Shown: piece after piece, positions 31,039-40,823 of the stretch
How the letters are laid out: every line of letters starts with the position of its first letter
Numbering within the stretch: the stretch's first letter is position 1
NCBI GenBank assembly: GCA_019117445.1
Contig: DWZS01000032.1
Location: forward strand, 42,157-106,156
Reading direction: 5' to 3'
Length of the DNA stretch: 64,000 nt
DNA from: Candidatus Limosilactobacillus excrementigallinarum
Lineage (GTDB): Bacteria > Bacillota > Bacilli > Lactobacillales > Lactobacillaceae
Notes under the pieces: generated by a model
The model's database searches: none
Told to the model about the DNA's origin: nothing
The model's input: only the letters and a program-made list of their open reading frames with translations
Translations under genes and position numbers: made by a program

Positions 31039-32619
31039 GTGGCAAACACAAAAAATCAACACCGTAAACATAAACTGATTGAATATGCGAACGGTAAATC
31101 TCTTGAGGAAATCAATGGTACCGTTGAAGTTCCTCATGGTAAAGGCTTTTGGCGGACCTTATTCGCCTACTCAGGACCCGGTGCACTAGTTGCCGTTGGT
31201 TATATGGATCCTGGTAACTGGTCAACATCCATTACCGGTGGTCAAAGCTTCCAATATACGTTAATGACGACCATCCTGATTTCAAGTTTGATTGCGATGT
31301 TACTGCAAAACATGGCGGCTAAACTTGGTATCGTAAGTCAAATGGACCTCGCGCAGGCCATTCGGGCTCGTACAGGGAAGGCCTTAGGGGTTATCCTCTG
31401 GATCATGACCGAGTTTGCCATTATGGCAACGGATATTGCGGAAGTTATTGGGGCGGCAATTGCACTGAACTTGTTATTTCACATTCCATTAGTCCCAGCG
31501 GTCTTCATTACGGTACTTGACGTGTTAGTCCTGCTACTGTTAACCAAGATCGGTTTCCGGAAAATCGAAGCGATTGTTGCTTGTTTAATTTTGGTAATTC
31601 TCTTTGTTTTCGCCTATGAAGTTGCCCTTTCTAAGCCAGTTTGGGGTAGTGTATTCATGGGATTGATTCCTTCTGAAAAGGCCATTGCGAAGGGACCAAT
31701 TGTGGGTGGAATTTCACCATTAACTGGTTCACTCGGGATTATTGGGGCTACGGTTATGCCGCATAACCTGTACCTGCACTCCGCAATTTCACAAACCCGG
31801 AAACTGGACCACACGAATGTGGATGACATTCGTCAAACGGTTCGGTTCTCAATGTGGGATTCCAACATTCAATTAAGCTTGGCTTTTGTTGTTAATGCCT
31901 TGCTATTGATCATGGGGGTTGCAGTCTTCAAGAGTGGTGCTGTTGAAGATAGTTCATTCTTTGGTCTGTACGATGCTCTGAACAACACTTCCATGTTAAG
32001 TAACCCAATCTTAATTGGGGTTGCCAAGTCCGGAATTCTTTCAACCCTATTTGCGGTTGCCCTCTTGGCTTCTGGTCAAAACTCCACCATTACCGGGACC
32101 CTAACTGGCCAAGTCATCATGGAAGGATTCGTCCACATGAAGATGCCATTATGGGCACGGCGGTTAATTACCCGTTTGATTTCTGTTATTCCGGTTTTGG
32201 TCTGTGTTGCCTTGACCGCTCGAGAATCAGAAAACCAACAACACACCGCATTAAACTTGCTGATGGAAAACTCACAAGTCTTTCTGGCATTTGCCCTCCC
32301 ATTCTCCATGCTGCCACTATTATTAATGACCAATAGTGAGACAGAAATGGGTGAATTCCGGAACCATGTGATTACTCGGATTTTAGGATGGATTTCCGTC
32401 TTAGCATTAACGTTCCTAAACCTTTACAACCTTCCACAAACTTATGAAGGTTTTGGAATTTGGAACAAAGCGACTTCAGATACATTGGCATGGATTACGA
32501 TTGTTATCATCCTGGCCCTGCTGATTTGGACGTGTGTTGAAATGGTCATTGGTGACCGACGCTTTGCCGCAGAACACAAGAAGCATACTTGGGAAACCAA
32601 GCCGGCAGAAGAACATTAA
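31039..32619 (+). CDS. mntH: Nramp-family divalent metal transporter
   Basis: SGPGALVAVGYMDPGNWST, GATVMPHNLYLHSAISQTR. Confidence 0.95.
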   Translation: MANTKNQHRKHKLIEYANGKSLEEINGTVEVPHGKGFWRTLFAYSGPGALVAVGYMDPGNWSTSITGGQSFQYTLMTTILISSLIAMLLQNMAAKLGIVSQMDLAQAIRARTGKALGVILWIMTEFAIMATDIAEVIGAAIALNLLFHIPLVPAVFITVLDVLVLLLLTKIGFRKIEAIVACLILVILFVFAYEVALSKPVWGSVFMGLIPSEKAIAKGPIVGGISPLTGSLGIIGATVMPHNLYLHSAISQTRKLDHTNVDDIRQTVRFSMWDSNIQLSLAFVVNALLLIMGVAVFKSGAVEDSSFFGLYDALNNTSMLSNPILIGVAKSGILSTLFAVALLASGQNSTITGTLTGQVIMEGFVHMKMPLWARRLITRLISVIPVLVCVALTARESENQQHTALNLLMENSQVFLAFALPFSMLPLLLMTNSETEMGEFRNHVITRILGWISVLALTFLNLYNLPQTYEGFGIWNKATSDTLAWITIVIILALLIWTCVEMVIGDRRFAAEHKKHTWETKPAEEH

Positions 32620-32626
32620 TAATAAA

Positions 32627-32658
32627 AGTCATGGTTTTCACCATGGCTTTTTATTTTA
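32627..32658 (+). terminator. terminator
   Basis: AAAAGTCATGGTtttcACCATGGCTTTTT. Confidence 0.75.
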
Positions 32659-32781
32659 GAGAATTTCTATTCTAGACGATATTTAACTGCGATCAAAAGT
32701 TTTAATAATGTTTGCTAAACTTGTATTAATAATGAATTAAAGTTGATTATTGATTTAGAACGATTATAATAAAGATGTAAA

Positions 32782-32796
32782 TAAGAATTATTCTAA
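32782..32796. promoter_or_regulatory. PerR-box-like palindrome upstream of the peroxiredoxin
   Basis: TAAGAATTATTCTAA matches 11 of 14 defined positions of TTATAATNATTATAA. Confidence 0.5.
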
Positions 32797-32814
32797 TTTA
32801 AGGAGCGGGTATCA

Positions 32815-33378
32815 ATGAATTTAGTCAACCAAGAAATTGATGATTTTAAAGTTAATGCTTATTACAATGGTGAATTAACCACCGTGGCAAAGGATGATGT
32901 TTTAGGGAAATGGAGCATTTTCTTCTTCTACCCTGCCGACTTCTCCTTTGTTTGTCCAACCGAATTGGAAGCCTTACAAGCCCATTATGACGACTTTAAG
33001 AATGCCAATGCTGAAATCTATTCAATTTCTGAAGATACCGAGTTCGTCCACAAAGCGTGGGCAGATGCCTCACCAAAAATTGCCCAAATCAAATACCATA
33101 TGTTGGCAGACCCAGCTGGAAAGCTAGCACGCATGTTTGATGTCCTCGATGAAGATAGCGGTCAGGCTTACCGAGGTGTCTTCATTGTGGATCCTGATGG
33201 TAAAGTTCAATCCGCTACGATCAACAACATGGGGATCGGTCGGAGTGCCGATGAAATTTTACGGACTCTCCAAGCAGCACAATTTGTACGCCAGCATGGT
33301 GATCAAGTATGTCCAGTCAACTGGCATCCTGGTGATGAAACTTTGAAACCAGGTTTGGATTTAGTGGGTAAGCTTTAA
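32815..33378 (+). CDS. ahpC: AhpC-type 2-Cys peroxiredoxin
   Basis: FFFYPADFSFVCPTELEALQ and C-terminal VCPVNWHPGDETLKP. Confidence 0.93.
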   Translation: MNLVNQEIDDFKVNAYYNGELTTVAKDDVLGKWSIFFFYPADFSFVCPTELEALQAHYDDFKNANAEIYSISEDTEFVHKAWADASPKIAQIKYHMLADPAGKLARMFDVLDEDSGQAYRGVFIVDPDGKVQSATINNMGIGRSADEILRTLQAAQFVRQHGDQVCPVNWHPGDETLKPGLDLVGKL

Positions 33379-33524
33379 ATTATGGGAGAAACGGTAACGA
33401 TTCATTTTCGTTATCGTTTTTATCATTTTAATAACAATCTGTCGGAGTTGGTTATCGTCACGCGGTTAAATGGTATAATGTCAGAAAGAATTCTTGGTAA
33501 CGGCATTCGCCGAACCAAATTGAG

Positions 33525-34202
33525 GTGAGAGAATTGGATAATAATAACAATCACGACCAAGAAAAACATTTAAGTCGCGTTGAATTATACGACACCCCGA
33601 AAAGTCGAAAAAAACCAAAACGAAGTTTATTTAGCCGCAAAGGTAAGCAAACTGCCGCTACTGGGCCAATCAGTGGCTCTCAGACTGAAGGTAATGCCAA
33701 TCGGACTAGCCGGACCAGCCTAAAAAAAGCTGGTCAACCCAAACGGCCCAAAAAGCCACGTGGTAAAAAGAACGGACGGATTTACAAGATTGTTCTTGGT
33801 ATTCTATTAGGAATTTTGGCAATCATGATTATCATCTTTGCGATCCGACAACAAAACCCGGTTAACAACGATTCTGATACCACGGTTTCATCATCAAGTT
33901 CCTCGAATTCTTCCCACAAACGTCATCACCGTCGTCACCGCACATCATCGGTTGACGATGACGATAACCAAGCCACTTACGAAATTCAAACGCCACGCTC
34001 AAACACCACTACGACGACCGGTGGCAATAACCAGACGAACCAAAATAGTGCTTCGCAAAACACGAATGACAACCAGCAATCAAATAATAATCAACAACAA
34101 AATAGTCAGCAAAGCAATAATAGTGCTAATACTAATAACGGTGCCAATAACAACGGTGGTCAATCTAATGCCGGTACTAATAATGGCACAACCAACCAAT
34201 AA
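33525..34202 (+). CDS. single-TM protein with basic N-terminus and Asn/Gln-rich C-terminal tail
   Basis: TM IVLGILLGILAIMIIIFAI; low-complexity N/Q/S/T tail; start may be TTG at 33534. Confidence 0.65.
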   Translation: MRELDNNNNHDQEKHLSRVELYDTPKSRKKPKRSLFSRKGKQTAATGPISGSQTEGNANRTSRTSLKKAGQPKRPKKPRGKKNGRIYKIVLGILLGILAIMIIIFAIRQQNPVNNDSDTTVSSSSSSNSSHKRHHRRHRTSSVDDDDNQATYEIQTPRSNTTTTTGGNNQTNQNSASQNTNDNQQSNNNQQQNSQQSNNSANTNNGANNNGGQSNAGTNNGTTNQ

Positions 34203-34227
34203 ATATTAGAAAATTTTCATTTTAGTC

Positions 34228-34256
34228 TTGACACTAAATTTTGACCCGCATATAAT
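34228..34256 (+). promoter_or_regulatory. thrS promoter
   Basis: TTGACA-N17-TATAAT. Confidence 0.8.
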
Positions 34257-34264
34257 CAGCAGTA

Positions 34265-34512
34265 ATTAAAGGACAAGCCTTATTACCTCCCTATCCAGAG
34301 AGTGATTCAATTAGTGGAAGAATCATTAGTGATGGTAATGACGGTACCACCTTTATAACTTCCCTCCGAAATAAGGAGGAGCGGGTCGTGTCCGTTACTA
34401 CACCTTTGAGAGAATATTTAATAATATTCTGAAGATGGGTGGAACCACGCTGATTATGTTAACCAACGTCCCTGGGATCGTTAATTCGGTCCTGGGGGCG
34501 TTTTTTTATTTT
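34265..34512 (+). promoter_or_regulatory. T-box leader upstream of ThrRS
   Basis: T-box motif GGGTGGAACCACG (34437-34449), AGAGAG K-turn-like element, terminator AACGTCCC...GGGGGCGTTTTTTT. Confidence 0.9.
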
Positions 34513-34530
34513 TACAAAGGAGAGATTTAG

Positions 34531-36336
34531 ATGGCACAAGTTGCAGTAATGTCACCAAACGGTGAAGTTAATAAAATTGATAAGGACTCAGCAGAAAGTG
34601 CTGCGGCCCTTCGTCAAATGGCTGCTTTGATGTTAAAGGCAGTCTTGGCTGATAAGTATGACGGGATTCGTTTAGGTGATGCCGTCGCCGAAGACGATCA
34701 ATTCTGGGTTGACTCTGACAAGGACGATCAACAAGTTTCCGCAGATGAACTGGAAGGCTTAGAAGCAGATATTAAGAAACTGGCTAAGAACGACGCTAAG
34801 GTTGAATTCGTTGAACGTGACATCAACGACGCCCTCGTCGACGTTAAAGACGACAAGTTCTCAACCGAATTAATTAACGACCATGCTAAAGATGGCAAGG
34901 TCGCAATGTACAAGCTTGGCGACGCATATGCAGTTGCAGAAGCGCCAATTCTGGTTTACGGTGACGTAGTTAAAAACTTCAAGTTGCTTTCCGTTGCTGG
35001 TGCATATTGGAAGGGCATGTCATCTAACCCAATGCTTCAACGGATCTACGGGACTGCTTTCTATAAGAAGGATGACCTGGCCGAAGATCTCAAGAAGCGT
35101 CAAGAAGCTAAGGAACGTGACCACCGGGTAATTGGTAATCAATTGGATCTCTTCTTCGTTGATCCAAAAGTTGGTGCTGGTTTGCCATACTGGATGCCAA
35201 AGGGGGCCGCAATTCGGCGGACAATCGAACGCTACATCATTGACCGGGAAGTTGCGGACGGTTACGAACATGTTTACACCCCAGTATTAATGAATCTGGA
35301 TGCCTACAAGACTTCTGGTCACTGGGAACACTACCGTGACGACATGTTCCCACCAATGGACATGGGTGACGGTGAAATGCTCGAATTACGGCCAATGAAC
35401 TGCCCAAGCCACATCCAAGTTTACAAGCACCATCTTCGTTCATACCGTGACCTCCCACTACGGATTGCCGAATTAGGGATGATGCACCGTTACGAAAAGT
35501 CTGGTGCCCTTTCCGGTTTACAACGGGTGCGTGAAATGACGTTGAATGACGGTCACACCTTCGTTGCTCTTGATCAAATTCGTTCAGAATTTGCCAAGAT
35601 TTTGAAATTGATCATGAGTGTCTACAAAGACTTTGACATTACTGATTACAGCTTCCGACTTTCATTACGTGATCCAAAGAACGTCAAGAAGTACTACGCT
35701 AATGATGAAATGTGGGAAAAGTCCCAATCCATGCTGAAGCAAGCCATGGATGACTTAAACCTCGACTACTACGAAGCCGAAGGTGAAGCTGCATTCTACG
35801 GTCCAAAGCTAGATATTCAAACTAAGACGGCCCTTGGTAACGACGAAACGATGTCTACAATCCAATTGGACTTCATGCTTCCAGAACGGTTTGGCCTGAC
35901 TTATGTTGGTAAAGATGGCCAAGAACACATGCCAGTTATGATTCACCGTGGGGTAGTTGGAACTATGGAACGGTTCGTTGCCTACCTGACCGAAATTTAC
36001 AAGGGTGCCTTCCCTACTTGGTTAGCTCCTGAACAAGTCCACATTATCCCAGTTTCAGACGACAAGCATGGTGATTACGCTGACCAACTTGGTGCTGAAT
36101 TACGCGCCGCTAAGATTCGGGTCAACGTTGACCACCGGAACGAAAAGATGGGCTACAAGATTCGGGAAGCCCAAACTCAAAAAGTTCCATATACCTTAGT
36201 TGTTGGTGATGATGAAATGGCTAATGGTTCCGTTTCTGTTCGGAAATACGGTGAAAAGGAACAAAATAGCATGAGTAAGCAAGACTTTATGGATGAATTA
36301 CTTGCTGACATTGCTTCTTACTCCCGCGCTAAATAA
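34531..36336 (+). CDS. thrS: threonyl-tRNA synthetase, atypical N-terminus
   Basis: Class II core [39 protein letters not shown], anticodon-binding domain; preceded by T-box. Confidence 0.95.
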   Translation: MAQVAVMSPNGEVNKIDKDSAESAAALRQMAALMLKAVLADKYDGIRLGDAVAEDDQFWVDSDKDDQQVSADELEGLEADIKKLAKNDAKVEFVERDINDALVDVKDDKFSTELINDHAKDGKVAMYKLGDAYAVAEAPILVYGDVVKNFKLLSVAGAYWKGMSSNPMLQRIYGTAFYKKDDLAEDLKKRQEAKERDHRVIGNQLDLFFVDPKVGAGLPYWMPKGAAIRRTIERYIIDREVADGYEHVYTPVLMNLDAYKTSGHWEHYRDDMFPPMDMGDGEMLELRPMNCPSHIQVYKHHLRSYRDLPLRIAELGMMHRYEKSGALSGLQRVREMTLNDGHTFVALDQIRSEFAKILKLIMSVYKDFDITDYSFRLSLRDPKNVKKYYANDEMWEKSQSMLKQAMDDLNLDYYEAEGEAAFYGPKLDIQTKTALGNDETMSTIQLDFMLPERFGLTYVGKDGQEHMPVMIHRGVVGTMERFVAYLTEIYKGAFPTWLAPEQVHIIPVSDDKHGDYADQLGAELRAAKIRVNVDHRNEKMGYKIREAQTQKVPYTLVVGDDEMANGSVSVRKYGEKEQNSMSKQDFMDELLADIASYSRAK

Positions 36337-36360
36337 TATTCGCTTTACTTGATAACAACA

Positions 36361-36390
36361 AAACCGGTCTCGTGATGAGACCGGTTTTTG
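36361..36390. terminator. terminator between thrS and the lysE-like gene
   Basis: AAACCGGTCTCgtgatGAGACCGGTTTTT. Confidence 0.88.
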
Positions 36391-36406
36391 TGTTTCACGT
36401 GAAACT
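36391..36406. other. parS-like site
   Basis: TGTTTCACGTGAAACT, 15/16 match to TGTTTCACGTGAAACA. Confidence 0.8.
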
Positions 36407-37018
36407 TTATAAGATCTGTCCAAAACCATTTATGATTAAAAAGCCACCATAGCCAAAAACGATGATGCCACTCACTAAGTTAATGCCAACCAAGAGCTTA
36501 GCCGGCATCCGATGACGCAAGAGATTAAACGCACTCGTCATCCCAAGATCCCACACGAATGACGATGTAATAACCCCAATAATAAAGAAAATACTCTCCG
36601 CGGTCGTTAACGTCCCCCGACTAGCCCCCAACATCATTGTTCCATCAATTAATGCTTGCGGGTTCGCCCAACTAACCACAATGGCTGTCATAATCGCTTG
36701 CAGTAAGGTAATCTGATGATCATCACTCGTTAGTGCCCGTTGGTTAGCGGAACGAATGATATTATAGCCAATATAGATAGTCAATGCACCACCCAAAAGC
36801 ATAACGCCCACTTTGATAAATTGGTTATGACTGATCAAAGCACCAATTCCGTAAAAGGCTGCAAAACAGAATAAGGCATCAAATAACCAAACAAAAAACG
36901 TGTACAGCAGTGCCCGTGATAATCGATACGATAGTCCATTATTGAACACATAGATATTTTGCATCCCGATGGGCGCCACAAACGCTAACCCAATTAATAA
37001 TCCTTGAAAATAGGCCAT
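36407..37018 (-). CDS. LysE/ArgO family amino acid exporter
   Basis: MAYFQGLLIGLAFVAPIGMQNIYVFNNGL...WANPQALIDGTMMLGA. Confidence 0.88.
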   Translation of the reverse strand: MAYFQGLLIGLAFVAPIGMQNIYVFNNGLSYRLSRALLYTFFVWLFDALFCFAAFYGIGALISHNQFIKVGVMLLGGALTIYIGYNIIRSANQRALTSDDHQITLLQAIMTAIVVSWANPQALIDGTMMLGASRGTLTTAESIFFIIGVITSSFVWDLGMTSAFNLLRHRMPAKLLVGINLVSGIIVFGYGGFLIINGFGQIL

Positions 37019-37132
37019 TGTATCGCTCCTTTCCTCTTTCATTTTAGTATATTTAGTATTTTTAAGCATTTATTTATTAAAACCACACATCAATTCCACT
37101 AAACGGGATATACTGTCATTAAGGAGGTTGAT

Positions 37133-38554
37133 ATGATGCGAAATTCAGCATGTACGTCCATCATGGTAGGAAAGCAGGCTTCCATTGATGGTTCCACATT
37201 TATTGCTCGGAACGAAGATCGGGTTAAAGCAGTTGAACCCAAACAATTTCTTATTCGCCCTGCTGTAACCGGCCGTCATGAGACTTACGTTTCCCCTTAT
37301 AATAAATTAACCGTGCCACTTCCTGAAAATGCAATGCGGTACAGTGCAACTCCTCATCTAGATCAAAGTATGGGGCCGAACGAGGAGGATGGCTTTAATG
37401 AAGCTAACGTTGGTGAAAGTGCCACCGAAAGTGTCTACGCTAATGGTCGCGTTCTTGCTTATGATCCATATATTAAAAATGGACTCGCCGAAGATTCCAT
37501 GACTACGCTAGTCCTTCCCTACATTCACTCTGCCCGTGAAGGAGTTGAATACCTCGGTAAATTAGTTGCAACCTATGGTTCTGCCGAAGGTAATGGGGTT
37601 CAATTTATCGACCAAAACGAAGTCTGGTATATGGAAATCGTTACTGGTCACCAATGGGTGGCGGTACGGATTCCTGACGATTGTTATGCAGTCGCTCCAA
37701 ACCAGGTTATGATTGAAAAAATCGATTTTAATGATCCAGATAACTACATGTGGGCCAGTGGTATTCGTGAATTTGTGACTGAACATAACCTCAATCCAGA
37801 TCCTGATCAATGGAATTTCCGACACATTTTTGGAACGCATACCCGTAAAGATCGGCATTATAATACACCTCGGCTTTGGTATGCCCAACGTTACCTCAGT
37901 CCTCAGACCGCTTCCCACCAACAACCTGAAGATATGGACATGCCATTCATCCGGAAAGCTGAACGAAAAATTGCCGTTGAAGATATCCAACATGTCTTAG
38001 GATCACACTTTAATGAAACCAAGTACGATCCAATCGGTGAAGGCGATCCAATCGATCGGCGCCGTTACCGGTCCATCTCACTTTCTCGGACTGCTCAATC
38101 ACATATCCTTCAGGTTCGGCCCCACGCTACGGGGACCCAAGCTATTCAATGGATTGCTTTTGGGATTCCAACTTTCTCAGCATATGTGCCATTCTTTACG
38201 AATGCTAATGATACAGATGAAAGCTACAAGAACGTTCCACAAACCATGGACTTCGACCACGCCTTCTGGTTAGACGAAGCGCTCGCAGAAATCGTTGAAG
38301 CCCATCTGACTGAATTTGCAGAAGATGACTTTGCGTTCATCAAGGAAATGCACTCTTGGACCCGACAAAAGATTCATGAAGTCGATCTCGCAAGTACCCA
38401 GAAGTCGGCCGATGAATTAACGGAATTCCTCACTCATCAAAACCATGAAATCGCCCAATATTGCAATCAGAAGACCCGTGAACTAATCTTTAAGTTACTC
38501 ACCAAGGGGACTGAATTATCTAAATTAACCTTTAAGATGGACCCGAATCTCTAG
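37133..38554 (+). CDS. C69 family dipeptidase
   Basis: N-terminal ACTSIMVGKQASIDGSTFIARNEDR. Confidence 0.9.
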   Translation: MMRNSACTSIMVGKQASIDGSTFIARNEDRVKAVEPKQFLIRPAVTGRHETYVSPYNKLTVPLPENAMRYSATPHLDQSMGPNEEDGFNEANVGESATESVYANGRVLAYDPYIKNGLAEDSMTTLVLPYIHSAREGVEYLGKLVATYGSAEGNGVQFIDQNEVWYMEIVTGHQWVAVRIPDDCYAVAPNQVMIEKIDFNDPDNYMWASGIREFVTEHNLNPDPDQWNFRHIFGTHTRKDRHYNTPRLWYAQRYLSPQTASHQQPEDMDMPFIRKAERKIAVEDIQHVLGSHFNETKYDPIGEGDPIDRRRYRSISLSRTAQSHILQVRPHATGTQAIQWIAFGIPTFSAYVPFFTNANDTDESYKNVPQTMDFDHAFWLDEALAEIVEAHLTEFAEDDFAFIKEMHSWTRQKIHEVDLASTQKSADELTEFLTHQNHEIAQYCNQKTRELIFKLLTKGTELSKLTFKMDPNL

Positions 38555-38674
38555 AACAACAAGCCTTAGTTGCCTCACTTGAAAGAGCGAGGCAATTTTT
38601 TCTTGCTATTTTTGTTATTTAGTTATATAGTTAATTACACAAGTAACTAACCAACTAAGGAGGGATGATCTGAA

Positions 38675-39058
38675 ATGCACTTTGAATTTGACCAGTCTTC
38701 GCCAATCTATCAGCAATTAGCGGACCAGATGGAAGAAATGATCTTCTCTGGGCTCTTTCCAGAAGGCGACCAAGTTCCTTCCACCACGCAGCTATCACAA
38801 GAGTTACATATCAATCCAGCAACCGTGCTGAAAGGAATGAACATGCTAGTTGATCAGCAGTTATTAGAAAAGCGTCGTGGTCGCGGCATGTTCGTGACCG
38901 CTGGTGCACAGGAGAAAATCATGGAAAAACGTAAAGAAGGCTTTTATCAAAACTATGTTGCAAGTCTGATTCAAGAAGCAACCAAGCTCGGTATTACCGA
39001 AGATCACCTACTAACACTTATTCAACGGGGGTATCAAAATGGCAACACTCAAAATTAA
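38675..39058 (+). CDS. GntR (YtrA-type) transcriptional regulator
   Basis: SPIYQQLADQMEEMIFSGLFPEGDQVPSTTQLSQELHINPATVLKGMNML. Confidence 0.9.
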   Translation: MHFEFDQSSPIYQQLADQMEEMIFSGLFPEGDQVPSTTQLSQELHINPATVLKGMNMLVDQQLLEKRRGRGMFVTAGAQEKIMEKRKEGFYQNYVASLIQEATKLGITEDHLLTLIQRGYQNGNTQN

Positions 39059-39902
39059 TCAACTTACGAAATGCTTTGGGAGACACACCATCCTGGACAA
39101 TCTGAATTTTACAATCGAAGCAAACAAAATCTATGGATTACTTGGCCGTAACGGTGCGGGAAAAAGTACCTTGCTAAACATCATTAATAACCGCAACTTT
39201 CCTACCGATGGTGAAGTCTTGCTTGATGATGCTTCGATTAACAATAATTCGGCTGCGCTTCAACAACTTTACTTAATGAGTGAAACAAACATGTACCCAA
39301 AACGCACCCGGGTTAGCGATATGTTCCGCCTTGCTGATGATGGTTATGGTCAATTCAACTTTGCACTAGCGCATCGCCTTACGAAAGCGTTTGGGGTTCA
39401 AGAAAAAGCTCACCTTAGTAATCTTTCAACCGGGTTGACTACAATTGCTAAGTTAATTACCGCGCTCTGTGTCAATGCAGATTTCATTTTTCTGGATGAG
39501 CCGACGCTCGGGTTAGATGCCGGACACCGGGAATTATTCTATCGTGAATTATTGAAGACCTACGAAGAACGGCCACGGACATTTGTCTTATCAACCCACC
39601 TCATTAGCGAAGTTCAGCCACTGGTTGAGCACGTCTGGATTCTTGATGATCATCAGTTCATCTGTAACGAGAACGTCGATGACTTACTAGCGAATGCATA
39701 CGCCATCAGTGGACCAGCAGAGTTAGTCGATGAATACACAACGGAACTAAAGGTCCTCGATCACCAAACGATCGGCAATATTAAAACCGTCTACGTTGTT
39801 CAACCACTTGATGAAACAAAAGTGATCCCTGATCGAGTTAAAATTGAACACATTGATTTACAAAAAGCCTTTATGGCTTTAACAAATGGGGAGGAGAATT
39901 AA
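39039..39902 (+). CDS. ABC transporter ATP-binding protein
   Basis: [30 protein letters not shown]. Confidence 0.9.
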   Translation: MATLKINQLTKCFGRHTILDNLNFTIEANKIYGLLGRNGAGKSTLLNIINNRNFPTDGEVLLDDASINNNSAALQQLYLMSETNMYPKRTRVSDMFRLADDGYGQFNFALAHRLTKAFGVQEKAHLSNLSTGLTTIAKLITALCVNADFIFLDEPTLGLDAGHRELFYRELLKTYEERPRTFVLSTHLISEVQPLVEHVWILDDHQFICNENVDDLLANAYAISGPAELVDEYTTELKVLDHQTIGNIKTVYVVQPLDETKVIPDRVKIEHIDLQKAFMALTNGEEN

Positions 39903-39903
39903 A

Positions 39904-40578
39904 ATGAAAAAATTACCAATGGTCTATCGACAGTCAATGCGCTCTTACTTCATCGTTTTCGGTATTGCCCTCGCCACAGTTTTTGGCTTACAACTATTGA
40001 GCCTAATTTTCGCAGGCAGCCACATTGACCTCAACATCAATGATTTCATCAATGCTTTCAGTGGACAATTTATCGCCATTGCCTTTGGAATCTATGGACT
40101 CTTCTACTTAGTGGTCCCCTATCGCGAATTCAAACTCGGCATTCAAAATGGTCAAACTCGTTGGCAGATTTGGCTGAGTGACCTGCTGGGAATTGTTACG
40201 ATTACTCTAATCACTTTTATTATCTGGTTGATCAGTGTCGGATTCCAGCATCAGGATTGGTTAACCATTGCCGGCACACTGTTAATGATGCTCGACGGAA
40301 TTACCTTTTCCTATGCGATCGGTAGTGGTTTTGGCCTGCTACCACGCAAATGGAAAATCATTGTGGCAATTGCCTTACCAACTATTTTCATCTTTATCTT
40401 GATTCAAATCATTCGCTTGATGGTCAACCTGTGGCATCCAAGCGAGGCAACCCTGAACACTTTAGCAAATATTTTCAACTGGCAAGGTTCATGGGCGCTA
40501 TTTGGCCTGCTCTGGTTAGCAATCATGCTCGGTATCAGCTACCTGTTCACAATGCACCAACAATTACGGCGAGACTAG
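39904..40578 (+). CDS. ABC transporter membrane protein
   Basis: Six predicted TM segments, follows the ATPase; start MKKLPM. Confidence 0.75.
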   Translation: MKKLPMVYRQSMRSYFIVFGIALATVFGLQLLSLIFAGSHIDLNINDFINAFSGQFIAIAFGIYGLFYLVVPYREFKLGIQNGQTRWQIWLSDLLGIVTITLITFIIWLISVGFQHQDWLTIAGTLLMMLDGITFSYAIGSGFGLLPRKWKIIVAIALPTIFIFILIQIIRLMVNLWHPSEATLNTLANIFNWQGSWALFGLLWLAIMLGISYLFTMHQQLRRD

Positions 40579-40675
40579 ACCGCTCGCATATTAAATACAA
40601 TTTCTTAAACTCGTCACTTAATGGCGAGTTTTTTTGTTCATAATGATCATTATCTGCTAGAATAGACACTGAATC

Positions 40676-40748
40676 GGGCCATTAGTTCAGTTGGGAGAAT
40701 GTCTGCTTCGCATGCAGGAGGTCGCGAGTTCGAATCTCGCATGGTCCA
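40676..40748 (+). tRNA. tRNA-Ala (anticodon CGC)
   Basis: 73-nt cloverleaf GGGCCAT...ATGGTCCA with G3:U70, anticodon loop TTCGCAT, TTCGAAT T-loop. Confidence 0.92.
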
Positions 40749-40823
40749 TTGGGAGTAAGGTCAACGTTTCTATTTTGATAGATACGTTGGCTTTTAGTTT
40801 CTATACTAAGGAGTTGATTACTA

